Below, piece after piece: positions 37,124-46,684 of a stretch of DNA of 64,000 nucleotides. Source of the stretch: Candidatus Rokuibacteriota bacterium (GTDB lineage: Bacteria; Methylomirabilota; Methylomirabilia; Rokubacteriales; CSP1-6). Location of the stretch: contig VGLJ01000001.1 in the NCBI GenBank assembly GCA_016866775.1, positions 1 to 64,000 on the forward strand, given 5' to 3'. A program made the position numbers and the translations under genes. The notes under the pieces were generated by a model. The model was not told the DNA's origin. It searched no databases and saw only the letters and a program-made list of their open reading frames with translations. The stretch's first letter is position 1; the number at the start of each line of letters is the position of its first letter.

Positions 37124-38289
37124 CGTCTGACGAGTATCTCGCCCGCGTTCGCGCGCTGCTGCCCGCGCTGCGCGAGCGCACGGCACGGGCCGAACAGCTC
37201 CGGCGGCTGCCCGACGAGACCTACAAGGACTTTCAGGCGGCCGGGCTCTTTCGGTGCCTCCAGCCCAAGCGTTACGAAGGGTACGAGCTCGATCCCGGCA
37301 CGTTCTATCAGGCGATCATGGACGTGGCCGCGGTCTGCGGGTCGAGCGGGTGGATCCTCGCGGTGATCGGCGTCCACAACTGGCACCTCGCCCTTTTTCC
37401 ACCACAGGCCCAGGAAGACGTCTGGGGCGAGGACACGAGCGTTCAGGTCTCGACGGGCCTGTCGCCGACGGGCATCGTGGACCGCGCCGACGGCGGCTTC
37501 CGTCTCCGTGGGCGCTGGTCGTTCTCGAGCGGCTGCGACTTCTGCTCGTGGGCGGTGGTCGGCGGCGTCGTGCCACCGACCAATGCGAGCGCCCCGCCCG
37601 ACGTGCGGACCTTTCTCGTCCCGCGCGGCGACTACACGATCGAAGACAACTGGCACGTGATGGGCCTGTGCGGCACCGGCAGCAAGAACGTCGTCGTCGC
37701 GGACGCCTTCGTGCCGGAGTACCGCACGCACTCGTATCTCGACGCGTTCCGTCTCACGAACCCTGGCGCCGCCGTCAACGATGGGCCGCTCTACCGCCTG
37801 CCCCTGGGGCTGGTCTTCCCCAACGCGCTCGCGTCCTCGGCCGTCGGTGTGGCGCTCGGGGCCATCGAGACGTTTCGGGAACAATCGAAAGTGCGCGTCA
37901 ACGTGCGCGACCGGACGCGCGTGGCCGAGGATCCTTTCATCCAGCTTCGCCTGGCGGACGCGTCTTCCGAAGTGGACGGCGCCCGTGAACGGATGCTCGC
38001 GAACTTCGCCGGGATGATGCGCCTGGTCTCGGCCGGCAACGAGATCCCGCTGACCCAACGCGCCCGCTATCGCTGGGACGCGGCGAAGGCGATCGACTGG
38101 AGTGTGAGGGCCGTGGACCGCTTGTTCGAGGCCAGCGGCGGCCGCGGCATCTTCCTCGACAACCCGATCCAGCGCGCGTGGCGCGACGTGCACGCGATGC
38201 GGGCGCACGTGGCGAACAATCCGGAGAAGGTCGCCCCGGTGTTCGGTCGCTCGGAGTTCGGCCTCGCACCACTCGACATCAGATTCTGA
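37120..38289 (+). CDS. Acyl-CoA dehydrogenase-fold flavin-dependent monooxygenase (HsaA-like)
   Basis: TTG start overlapping TGA of VOC. DETYKDFQAAGLFRCLQPKRYEGYELDPGTFYQAIMDVAAVCGSSGW, GRWSFSSGCDFCSWAVVGG, GTGSKNVVVADAFVPEYRTHS. Confidence 0.88.
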   Translation: MTSDEYLARVRALLPALRERTARAEQLRRLPDETYKDFQAAGLFRCLQPKRYEGYELDPGTFYQAIMDVAAVCGSSGWILAVIGVHNWHLALFPPQAQEDVWGEDTSVQVSTGLSPTGIVDRADGGFRLRGRWSFSSGCDFCSWAVVGGVVPPTNASAPPDVRTFLVPRGDYTIEDNWHVMGLCGTGSKNVVVADAFVPEYRTHSYLDAFRLTNPGAAVNDGPLYRLPLGLVFPNALASSAVGVALGAIETFREQSKVRVNVRDRTRVAEDPFIQLRLADASSEVDGARERMLANFAGMMRLVSAGNEIPLTQRARYRWDAAKAIDWSVRAVDRLFEASGGRGIFLDNPIQRAWRDVHAMRAHVANNPEKVAPVFGRSEFGLAPLDIRF

Positions 38290-38318
38290 GGGGTTGGAGT
38301 ACAAAGGAAGGTCCTCGC

Positions 38319-40502
38319 ATGGCGCATCGGATCGTCGGACAACGTTTCGGACGGCTCGACGGTGCGGACAAGGTCACGGGCGCGGCGCGGTACTCCGCGG
38401 ACGTGACGCTGCCCGGGATGGTCTGGGGCAAAGCGCTGCGCAGCCCGCTCCCGCACGCGCGCATCGTGCGCGTCGACGCGAGCCGGGCGCGCGCGCTGCC
38501 CGGCGTGCTCGCGGTCCTCACGGCCGCGGATGTGCCGGACCTCCTGGTCGGGCGGCGCATGTTCGACATGCCGCTGCTCGCCCGCGATCGCGTGCGATTC
38601 GTCGGCGAGAAGGTCGCGGTGGTGGCCGCGCTCGATCCGGACGTCGCGGAAGAGGCGCTGGCGTTCATCGAGGTCGAGTACGACGAGCTGCCCGCCGTGT
38701 TCGATCCGGCCGACGCGATCCAGCCCGGTGCTCCGCTCGTCCACGAGAACCCGGGCGCGTATCACGGCGCCCCGGCCGAGCGGCCGCACGCGAACGTCCA
38801 GTCGGTCCTCCGCTTCAAGCTCGGCGACGTGGACGCGGGGTTCCGCGAAGCGGACCGCGTCTTCGAGCACACCTTCCGGACGCAGCTCGCGCATCACGGG
38901 TACATCGAGCCGCACGCGGGTGTGATCGCGCTCGACGAGGACGAGCGCGTGCAGGTCTGGGCGTCGAACAAGATGCCGTACCGCCTGAAGGAGCTCCTGT
39001 CGCACGCGCTCGAGCTGCCGCCCGCGCGGATCCGCGTGAACCTCACGCCCATCGGCGGCGACTTCGGCGGCAAGGGCTCGCTGATGGATCTGCCGCTCGC
39101 CTATCACCTCGCGCGCGTGACCCGGCGGCCGGTGAAGATGGTCATGCGCTACACCGAGGAGCTGATGGCGGGCAACCCGCGCCATCCGTCCGTCGTGACG
39201 ATGCGCACCGGCGTGACGAAGGACGGACGCATCGTGGCCCGGCGCGCGACGGCGCTCTACAACAGCGGCGCCTACGCGGCGTTCAAGCCCGCGCCCAGCG
39301 TGAACCTCGGCGGCACGAGCATGGGCGCCGGCGTCTACCGGATCCCGCACCTCCTGCTCGAAGGCTTCTGCGTCTACACGAACACCATCCCGTGCGGTCA
39401 CGCGCGATCGCCCGGCGAGCCGCAGATGCTGTTCGCCGAAGAGTCGCACATGGACATGATCGCGAAGGAGCTCGGGCTCGATCCGGTCGAGCTCCGCCGG
39501 CGCAACCTGCTCCGCGACGGCGATGCCCTCGCCAACGGCCACCACCTCGAGCACGTGCGCGCGACCGAGACGCTCGACGCCGCGCTGGCGGCGAGCGACT
39601 GGGCGAAGCCGAAGCCGCGCGGGGTGGGCCGCGGCGTCGCGATGGGCCATCGCCACATCGGCGTCGGCTTCACCAACGCGCAGGTGCGGCTCGAGACGAA
39701 GGGCACGGTGACGCTGACGATCGGGCTGCCGGACACGGGCACGGGCGCGCACCTCGTGCTCCGCCAGGTCGTCGCCGAGGTGCTCGGCCTCTCGATCGAC
39801 GAGGTCCAGATCGAGCTCGCCACGACGGACCTGTTCGAGACCGATTCGGGCGTGGGCGGCAGCCGCGTCACGCACACGGGCGGCCGCGCGGCGTTTCACG
39901 CGGCGGAGAAGCTCAAGGAGCAGATTCACGCCGAGGCGACGAAGCTCGGCACGCCGGACGCCTCGTTCGCCACGATCGCCCAGGCGGCGGCGCGCGAGGG
40001 CCGCACGCTCGAAGCCGTGCACTTCTACGACGCGAAGTCGCATGCCGCGGTGACGTCGTTCACCGCGCAAGTCGCGGAAGTCGCCGTCGACCCCGCAACG
40101 GGTCAGGTCACGGTGCTCCGCTTCACGACCGCGCACGACGTCGGTACGATCATCAATCCGCTCGGCCACCAGGGGCAGATCGAGGGCGGGCTGATCCAGG
40201 GTCTCGGCTTCGCGTTGATGGAAGAGCTGCAGACGGCGGAGGGCCGTATCAGCACGCTCAGTCTCGGCGACTTCAAGCTGCCGACGATCCGCGACATCCC
40301 GCCGCTCACCACCGTGATCGTCGAAGACGCGGTCGGCCCGGGGCCGTTCCGCGCCAAGGCGATCGGCGAAGGCAGCATCAGCCCGGTCGCGCCGGCGATC
40401 GCCAATGCGGTCGCCGACGCGTGCGGCGTCCGCATCGTGGACCTGCCGATCACGGCGGAGAAGGTCTACTTCGCGCTGCAGGACAGAAAGGGCCGGTCGT
40501 GA
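38319..40502 (+). CDS. Xanthine dehydrogenase family molybdopterin-binding subunit
   Basis: GRLDGADKVTGAARYSADVTLPGMVWGKALRSPLPHARIVRVDAS, GGDFGGKGSLMDLPLAYHLAR, GVGGSRVTHTGGRAAF. Confidence 0.94.
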   Translation: MAHRIVGQRFGRLDGADKVTGAARYSADVTLPGMVWGKALRSPLPHARIVRVDASRARALPGVLAVLTAADVPDLLVGRRMFDMPLLARDRVRFVGEKVAVVAALDPDVAEEALAFIEVEYDELPAVFDPADAIQPGAPLVHENPGAYHGAPAERPHANVQSVLRFKLGDVDAGFREADRVFEHTFRTQLAHHGYIEPHAGVIALDEDERVQVWASNKMPYRLKELLSHALELPPARIRVNLTPIGGDFGGKGSLMDLPLAYHLARVTRRPVKMVMRYTEELMAGNPRHPSVVTMRTGVTKDGRIVARRATALYNSGAYAAFKPAPSVNLGGTSMGAGVYRIPHLLLEGFCVYTNTIPCGHARSPGEPQMLFAEESHMDMIAKELGLDPVELRRRNLLRDGDALANGHHLEHVRATETLDAALAASDWAKPKPRGVGRGVAMGHRHIGVGFTNAQVRLETKGTVTLTIGLPDTGTGAHLVLRQVVAEVLGLSIDEVQIELATTDLFETDSGVGGSRVTHTGGRAAFHAAEKLKEQIHAEATKLGTPDASFATIAQAAAREGRTLEAVHFYDAKSHAAVTSFTAQVAEVAVDPATGQVTVLRFTTAHDVGTIINPLGHQGQIEGGLIQGLGFALMEELQTAEGRISTLSLGDFKLPTIRDIPPLTTVIVEDAVGPGPFRAKAIGEGSISPVAPAIANAVADACGVRIVDLPITAEKVYFALQDRKGRS

Positions 40503-40960
40503 TCCGCCTCACGGTGAACGGCCAGGCGCACGAGCTGGACGTGCCGAGCTACCGCACGCTCCTCGACTGCCTCCGCTACGACCTCGGGCTGACGGGCTCG
40601 AAGGAAGGCTGCGGCGTCGGCGTCTGCGGCGCGTGCACGGTGCTGCTCGACGGCAAGATGATCAGCTCGTGCATCGCGCTGGCGGTCTTCGCTGACGGCC
40701 GCGAGGTGACGACCGTCGAAGGTCTCGCCGAGGACGAGCGGCTCCATCCGGTCCAGCAAGCGTTCATGGACGCCGGCGGCTTCCAGTGCGGGATCTGCAC
40801 GCCGGGTCAGGTCGTGGCCGCCAAGGCGCTGCTCGACGCGATCCCCCACCCGAGTGAGGCGGAGATCAAGGAGTGGATGCTCGGCAATCTCTGCCGGTGC
40901 ACGGGCTACTACAAGATCGTCGAGTCGATCCAGGCCGCGGCCGGGCAGGCGCGGGCATGA
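40499..40960 (+). CDS. (2Fe-2S)-binding protein, XDH small subunit
   Basis: SKEGCGVGVCGACTVLLDGKMISSC; FQCGICTPGQVVAAKALL; GNLCRCTGYYKIVESI. GTG start overlapping previous TGA. Confidence 0.97.
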   Translation: MIRLTVNGQAHELDVPSYRTLLDCLRYDLGLTGSKEGCGVGVCGACTVLLDGKMISSCIALAVFADGREVTTVEGLAEDERLHPVQQAFMDAGGFQCGICTPGQVVAAKALLDAIPHPSEAEIKEWMLGNLCRCTGYYKIVESIQAAAGQARA

Positions 40961-41844
40961 TCGCCTTCGACTATCGCGCGCCGCGGTCGCTCGACGAAAC
41001 GCTCGCGATCCTCCAGGAGTACGGCGACGAGGCGCGTGTCATCGCCGGCGGCACCGCGCTCGTGACCATGATGCGACAGCGCCTGGCGCAGCCGGCCTGC
41101 GTGGTGAGCGTGCGCGGCGTCGCCGGGCTCGGACGGATCGAGGCGACCAACGGCTCCATCCGGATCGGCGCGCTCGTCACGCATCGCGAAGCGGAGTGCT
41201 CGCCGCTGATTCAGGAACGGCTGCCCGTCCTCGCGGAGACGTTTCGCCGCGTGGGAACGATCCGGATCCGCCACATGGCCACGGTCGGTGGCGCGCTGGC
41301 TCACGCCGATCCGAATCAGGATCCGCCCGTGACGCTCATGGCCCTCGACGCGGGCGTGGAGGTGCAACGTGCGGGGGGCGGGCGCGAGCTGCCGGTCGCC
41401 GAGTTCTTCCGTGACTACTACGAATCAGCGCTCGAGCCCGGCGAGCTGGTCACGGCGGTCACCGTGCCGCTGCTTCCGGCGGCGACGGGCGCGAGCTACG
41501 TGAAGTTCCTCCCGCGCACCGCCGACGACTACGCCACCGTGGCGGTGGCCGCGACCGTGACGCTGGAGCCGGACGGCGAGCACTGTCGCGAGGCGCGGAT
41601 CGCGCTCGGCTCGGTGGCGACCACGCCGCTGCGCGAGCGCGCGGCGGAAGCGCTGCTCTCCGGCGCACGGCTCGGCGAGCGTCTCCTGAAGGCCGCAGGC
41701 TCGGCGGCGAAGACGGCGGTGGATCCGCTGGACGACCACCGAGGCTCGGCGGCGTACAAGCGCGAGATGACCGCGGTCATGGTGGAGCGCGCGCTCACCC
41801 AGGCATGGGCGGAAGCCCGTCGCGCCGCGCGAGCTTCCGGGTGA
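40957..41844 (+). CDS. FAD-binding domain protein, XDH medium subunit
   Basis: FDYRAPRSLDETLAILQEYGDEARVIAGGTALVTMMRQRLAQP, TIRIRHMATVGGALAHADPNQDPPVTLMAL. Confidence 0.96.
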   Translation: MIAFDYRAPRSLDETLAILQEYGDEARVIAGGTALVTMMRQRLAQPACVVSVRGVAGLGRIEATNGSIRIGALVTHREAECSPLIQERLPVLAETFRRVGTIRIRHMATVGGALAHADPNQDPPVTLMALDAGVEVQRAGGGRELPVAEFFRDYYESALEPGELVTAVTVPLLPAATGASYVKFLPRTADDYATVAVAATVTLEPDGEHCREARIALGSVATTPLRERAAEALLSGARLGERLLKAAGSAAKTAVDPLDDHRGSAAYKREMTAVMVERALTQAWAEARRAARASG

Positions 41845-42296
41845 CCTTCACGCAGGAGTGCGTCATCCCCGTGGAGCACGAGCGGCTGTGGAACTTCCTG
41901 ATGGATGTGCCGGCGGTCGGCCGCTGCGTCCCCGGCGTCCAGACCATCGAGGCCGTGAACGGCAGCGTCTACGAAGGTGAACTGAAGGTTCACGTGGGGC
42001 CGATCCGTCTCGCGCTCGAAGGCACGATCACCGTCGAGGAAGCCGACGCCCCGGCCGGCCGCGCGCGCATGCGCGCCGAAGCGAATGACCGGCGGCTGGG
42101 CGGAGGGATCCGCGCCCGCATGAGCCTCACCCTGTCACCCGCCGACGCCGGCACGCGCGTGCAGATCGACACCGACCTCGCCGTCCTGGGCAAGATCGGA
42201 GAGTTCGGTCAACCGGTCATCAAGAAGAAGGCGGACGCGATCCTCGACGAGTTCGTTCGCAACGTCCGATCTCATCTCGCGGCGGTGACACCATGA
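41841..42296 (+). CDS. CoxG-like SRPBCC family protein
   Basis: VPVEHERLWNFLMDVPAVGRCVPGVQTIEAVNGSVYEGELKVHVGPIRLALEGTITVEEAD. Confidence 0.92.
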   Translation: MTFTQECVIPVEHERLWNFLMDVPAVGRCVPGVQTIEAVNGSVYEGELKVHVGPIRLALEGTITVEEADAPAGRARMRAEANDRRLGGGIRARMSLTLSPADAGTRVQIDTDLAVLGKIGEFGQPVIKKKADAILDEFVRNVRSHLAAVTP

Positions 42297-43030
42297 GCGC
42301 CAGGATCATCGACGACATCCATGCGATCCGGGAGCGGTGGCACACGAAGAATCATCCGTTCTTCGCGGCCCTCGGCGAGGGCACGCTGCCGCTGCGCGCG
42401 CTCGGTGTCTACCTGGCGATGCACTACCAGTTCGTGCAGCGCGCGCTCGCGAGCTTCGGCATCCTCTACACGCGGCTCTACGCGTACGAGGACGTGCGCA
42501 AGGCGATCATCGAGAACCTGGCGGAAGAGGAAGGGTTGAAGGCGATCCCGCGCGAGGGGCACGTGCCCCACGACCACAACGAGCTCATCGTGCGGTTCTG
42601 CAAGGCCGCGGGCCTCGCGGAGCACGACGTGCACGCGACGAAGATGACGCCCGCGTGGTGGGCCCGGTCACTGCACTACTACCACACGGCACTGCACGAG
42701 CCGATCGGCGTGATCCTCGCGATGCAGACCACGCAGGAGGGCCAGCAGCCCGCGCTCAACAGCGAGGTCGTGCTCCCGGCGCTCGCGCGCCACTACGGCT
42801 TTGCGCCCGGCGCGCGCGAGATCGAGTTCTTCACCGAGCACGCGGAGGCGGACATCGAGCACAGCCGCCGCCAGGCCGAGCTGTGCGCGCGCTATCTCGA
42901 CACCGATGCCGCGAAGGCGCGCGCGCTCGAGGTGGCGGCGCAGGCGTGCCGTCTGAGGTGGGCGTCGATCACCGATCTCTATCGGCGCGACTACCTCGGC
43001 GAGAAGGAGATCCTCCCGGCCGGCGTCTAG
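42293..43030 (+). CDS. TenA/PqqC-like family protein
   Basis: HPFFAALGEGTLPLRALGVYLAMHYQFVQRALASFGILYTRLY...ENLAEEEG...FFTEHAEADIEHSRRQAEL. Confidence 0.82.
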   Translation: MSARIIDDIHAIRERWHTKNHPFFAALGEGTLPLRALGVYLAMHYQFVQRALASFGILYTRLYAYEDVRKAIIENLAEEEGLKAIPREGHVPHDHNELIVRFCKAAGLAEHDVHATKMTPAWWARSLHYYHTALHEPIGVILAMQTTQEGQQPALNSEVVLPALARHYGFAPGAREIEFFTEHAEADIEHSRRQAELCARYLDTDAAKARALEVAAQACRLRWASITDLYRRDYLGEKEILPAGV

Positions 43031-44211
43031 GGCCGAACCTCGCGGCCGAGATACTCCACGGCCGCCTGCACGCCGCCGCGGCCGTGCGGGATGCCGAGCG
43101 CGGCGAGCGCCATCTCGATCGCGCCGAGGACGCCGAGGGCCACGGGCGCGTTGACGTGGCCCATGTGCGCGATGCGGAACGCACGGCCCTGGAGCTCACC
43201 GATCCCCCGCCCGAGGACCACCCCGCACTTCTCGCGGCAGTAGTCGCTGAGCGGCGCGGGATCGCGGCCCTGCGTCAAGACGGTCGTGACGGAGTTCGCG
43301 CGCTCTTCCGGACGCGTGACGTTGAACGCGACCACGTCGCCTTCCGCCCATCGCGCCACGGCCTGGCGCGTCGCCTCGGCGAGCAGCGCGTGACGGCGCG
43401 CCGCCGCGTCGAGCCCTTCTTCCAGCAGCAGGTCGAGCGCCTTGCGCAAGCCGAACAGCAGATGCTCGGGCGGCGTGCCGCCGTACTTCTGGTAGTGCGC
43501 CTCGCCGTTCCGGAACGTCCAGTCCCAGTACCGCGTGCGAAGGTCGGCCTTCTGGTGCGCGGCGTGGGCACGCTCGTTGGCGGCGACGAACGCGAGGCCG
43601 GGCGGCGTCATCAAGCCCTTCTGCGAGCCCGCCATCGCCACGTCGATGCCCCACGCGTCCATCTCGAACGGCATGCAGCCGAGCGACGCCACGCAGTCCA
43701 CCATCAGCAGCGCCGGGTGGCCGACGCTCTCGATCGCGCGGTGGATCGCCGGAAGGTCGTTGACGACGCCGGACGCGGTGTCGATCTGGACGACGAGGAC
43801 GGCCTTGATCTCGTGCGCCGTGTCGGCCGCCAGGCGCTGCGCGACCGCCGCGGGATCGACCGCGCGCCGCGCGTCGCCCTTCAGCACGTCGACCTTCACG
43901 CCCATGATCCGCGCCATCTCGCCCCACCCGAGCGCGAACAGTCCGCTCTCGAGCACCAGCACGGTCTCGCCGCGCGAGAGCACGTTGGTGAGCGCGGCCT
44001 CCCAGCCCCCGTGGCCGTTCGCGGCATAGACGTACGTCTGCCCGCTGGTCCGGAAGATCTTCGGCAGATCCTCGAGCAGCGTGCGCGTGATGTCGATCAT
44101 GTCGCCCGCGTAGATGTCGATGGCCGGCCGGTGCATCGCGGCGAGCACGGCGTCGGGGATGTTGGTCGGCCCGGGAATGCTGAGGAACTGTCGACCTCTG
44201 GAGACTGTCAT
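43027..44211 (-). CDS. Alanine/serine-glyoxylate aminotransferase family (class V PLP)
   Basis: IPGPTNIPDAVLAAMHRPAIDIY, VDCVASLGCMPFEMDAWGIDVAMAGSQKGLMTPPGLAF. Confidence 0.94.
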   Translation of the reverse strand: MTVSRGRQFLSIPGPTNIPDAVLAAMHRPAIDIYAGDMIDITRTLLEDLPKIFRTSGQTYVYAANGHGGWEAALTNVLSRGETVLVLESGLFALGWGEMARIMGVKVDVLKGDARRAVDPAAVAQRLAADTAHEIKAVLVVQIDTASGVVNDLPAIHRAIESVGHPALLMVDCVASLGCMPFEMDAWGIDVAMAGSQKGLMTPPGLAFVAANERAHAAHQKADLRTRYWDWTFRNGEAHYQKYGGTPPEHLLFGLRKALDLLLEEGLDAAARRHALLAEATRQAVARWAEGDVVAFNVTRPEERANSVTTVLTQGRDPAPLSDYCREKCGVVLGRGIGELQGRAFRIAHMGHVNAPVALGVLGAIEMALAALGIPHGRGGVQAAVEYLGREVRP

Positions 44212-44217
44212 TGTGCC

Positions 44218-44223
44218 ATTGTA
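44218..44223 (-). promoter_or_regulatory. Putative -10 (TACAAT) of leaderless aminotransferase transcript
   Basis: On minus strand TACAAT, 6 nt, then ATG at 44211; no SD in between. Confidence 0.35.
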
Positions 44224-44228
44224 AGCCG

Positions 44229-45155
44229 ATGCGAATCGCGACGCCGGATCTGGTGACCAACTCGTACTTCCCCGCCCTCGCCGCCGAGGAGCTCGGCCTC
44301 TTCCGTGAAGAAGGGCTCGACGCGCATGTCGAGCTGCTGCCGTCGCTCGACGCGGTCAACGCGCTGCGCGACGGCGCCGTCGATTTCGTGGCCGGCGGCG
44401 CGCACACGATGCTCCTCGCGTTTCCCCGGTGGAAGGGCGCGAAGCTCGTCGTCACGCTGTCGCAAGGAACGCCGTGGCTGCTGGTCTTGCGCTCCGACAT
44501 TCCGGCCCGGCGCGGCGAGATCGCCGCCGTGAAGGGACTGAAGATCGGCGCCGCGCCCGGACCCGACCGCGCGTTCCTCCGTCTGCTCGCCGAGGTGGGC
44601 ATCGATCCCAAGCGGGACGGCATCACGATCGGTCCCGTGCCCGGCGCGCTCGAGCCCGGCGCGTCGTTCGGCGTCGTCGCGGCCGACGCGCTCGAGCGGC
44701 GCTTCGTCGACGGCTTCTGGGCGAACGCGCTCGGCAGCGAGACCGCCGTGCGGCGGGGCGTGGGCAGGATCGTCGCCGACGTCCGCCGCGGCGACGGCCC
44801 GCCCGGCGCCGGCCAGTACACGTTCGCCGCGCTCGCGACGACGGACGCGCTGATCGCGCGCGAGCCCGACCGCGTGGCGGGAGCGGTGCGCGCGATCGTG
44901 CGCGCGCAGCGTGTGCTGCGGAGCGATCCCGCGCGCGCCACCGACGTCGGCCGCCTGCGCTTCCCGCCGGCGAGCGCCGAGATCATCGCGGCCATCGTGG
45001 AGCGCGACCTGCCGTTCTACGACCCTGCCGTCGCCGAGCCCGCCGTGACGGCGATGCATCGCTTCGCGCAGGCGATCGGCATGCTGGCGGCGCCCGTCGC
45101 CTACAATGACGTCGTCGCGACGCGATTTCGCAGCCTCTGGGAGGCCCGCGCATGA
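44229..45155 (+). CDS. ABC transporter substrate-binding protein (NMT1/THI5-like)
   Basis: TPDLVTNSYFPALAAEELGLFREEGLDAHVELLPSLDAVNALRDGAVDFVAGGAH. Confidence 0.88.
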   Translation: MRIATPDLVTNSYFPALAAEELGLFREEGLDAHVELLPSLDAVNALRDGAVDFVAGGAHTMLLAFPRWKGAKLVVTLSQGTPWLLVLRSDIPARRGEIAAVKGLKIGAAPGPDRAFLRLLAEVGIDPKRDGITIGPVPGALEPGASFGVVAADALERRFVDGFWANALGSETAVRRGVGRIVADVRRGDGPPGAGQYTFAALATTDALIAREPDRVAGAVRAIVRAQRVLRSDPARATDVGRLRFPPASAEIIAAIVERDLPFYDPAVAEPAVTAMHRFAQAIGMLAAPVAYNDVVATRFRSLWEARA

Positions 45156-46684
45156 CCCGTCCCCGCGCTGTGTCGACGGCGGTGGTCGTTCTGCTCCTTC
45201 TTGCCGCGGCCGCGCCCGCGGTGGCCGCGCCCGAAGGCCAGGTGACGTGGGGCATTCACATCTCGCTCGCGCCCACGTGGTTCGATCCCGCGGAGACCAC
45301 GGGGATCGTCACGCCGTTCATGCTGCTGTACGCGATCCACGACGCGATGGTGAAGCCGCTGCCGGGCAACCCGCTGTCGCCGAGCCTCGCCGAATCGTGG
45401 ACGGTCGCGCCCGACGGGCTCACGTACGACTTCGTCCTGCGCAAGGGCCCGCGCTTCCACACCGGCGATCCGGTGACGTCCGACGACGTGAAGTTCTCGT
45501 TCGAGCGCTACCGGGGCGCGGCGAGCAAGCAGTTCAAGGAGCGCGTCACGGCGGTCGAGACGCCGGATCCGGGGCGCGTCCGCTTCCGCCTCAAGCAGCC
45601 GTGGCCGGACTTCCTCACGTTCTATTCGAGCGCGACGGGCGCCGGCTGGATTGTGCCGAAGAAGTACGTGGAGAAGGTCGGCGACGAAGGATTCAAGAAG
45701 CATCCGATGGGCGCCGGCCCGTACAGGTTCGTCTCGTACACGCCGGGCGTGGAGCTCGTGCTCGAGGCCGTCGACCGGTACTGGCGGAAAACGCCGCACG
45801 TGAAGCGGCTCGTGTTCAAGGCGATCCCCGACCCGTCCACGCGCTTCGCCGCGCTCAAGCGTGGAGAGATCGACGTGAGCTACTGGATGACGGCGTCGCT
45901 CGGTGAAGAGCTGCGCCGCACGCAGGGCCTCACGCTCAAGCCCGCCACCGCGAACAACACGTACTGGGTCTACTTCGTCGACCAGTGGGACCCGAAATCG
46001 CCGTGGCACGACCGGCGCGTCCGGCTCGCCGCCAACCACGCCATCGACCGCGCGGGCATCAACCAGGCCGAGACGCTCGGCGCGTCGCGGATGACATACA
46101 GCCTGATCCCCGGGCACTTCGAGTTCTTCTGGCAGCCGCCGGTCATCGCCCACGATCGCGCCCGGGCGAAGCAGCTCCTCGCCGAAGCCGGGTATCCCAA
46201 CGGCTTCGACGCCGGCGATTTCACCTGCGACGCCGTGCACGCAGGCATCGCGGAGCCGATCGCCAACGACCTCCAGGCGGCCGGCATCCGCGTGAAGCTC
46301 CGCCCGCTCGAGCGCGCGGCCTACAACAAGGGCCAGGTCGAGAAGAAGTTCAAGAACCTCGTGCTGAGCGCGAGCGCGGCGTTCGGCAACGCGGCGACCC
46401 GGACCGAGGCCTTCGTGGCCGCCGGCGGCACGTACGTGTACGGCAGCTATCCCGACATCGACGGGCTCTTCCGCGAGCAGGCGGCCGAGCTCGATCGCAA
46501 GAAGCGCGAGGCGACGCTCCATCGGATCCAGCAGCTCGTCCACGAGAAGGCGATGTTCGCGCCGATCTTCAACCTCGCGGCGATGGGCGGCTACGGGCCG
46601 AAGCTGGAGGAGTCCGGGCTCGGGCTCATCACCGGCTTTCCCTTCTCGGGTCCCTACGAGGACGTGAAGCTCAAAGACCGGTGA
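45152..46684 (+). CDS. ABC transporter substrate-binding protein, family 5
   Basis: Signal peptide; LAESWTVAPDGLTYDFVLRKGPRFHTGDPVTSDDVKFSFERYRG; HDRRVRLAANHAIDR. Confidence 0.95.
   Translation: MTRPRAVSTAVVVLLLLAAAAPAVAAPEGQVTWGIHISLAPTWFDPAETTGIVTPFMLLYAIHDAMVKPLPGNPLSPSLAESWTVAPDGLTYDFVLRKGPRFHTGDPVTSDDVKFSFERYRGAASKQFKERVTAVETPDPGRVRFRLKQPWPDFLTFYSSATGAGWIVPKKYVEKVGDEGFKKHPMGAGPYRFVSYTPGVELVLEAVDRYWRKTPHVKRLVFKAIPDPSTRFAALKRGEIDVSYWMTASLGEELRRTQGLTLKPATANNTYWVYFVDQWDPKSPWHDRRVRLAANHAIDRAGINQAETLGASRMTYSLIPGHFEFFWQPPVIAHDRARAKQLLAEAGYPNGFDAGDFTCDAVHAGIAEPIANDLQAAGIRVKLRPLERAAYNKGQVEKKFKNLVLSASAAFGNAATRTEAFVAAGGTYVYGSYPDIDGLFREQAAELDRKKREATLHRIQQLVHEKAMFAPIFNLAAMGGYGPKLEESGLGLITGFPFSGPYEDVKLKDR

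Noticed and set aside
38294-40960. 888-aa ORF overlapping the XDH large subunit
   Set aside because: Its C-terminal part is the genuine 2Fe-2S subunit from the GTG at 40499; the rest is an Arg-rich shadow of the XDH gene.
42293-43030. Thiaminase TenA in a thiamine salvage pathway with the nearby THI5-like SBP
   Set aside because: Genes lie in different transcription units with no other thiamine genes; kept as TenA/PqqC-like of unknown function.
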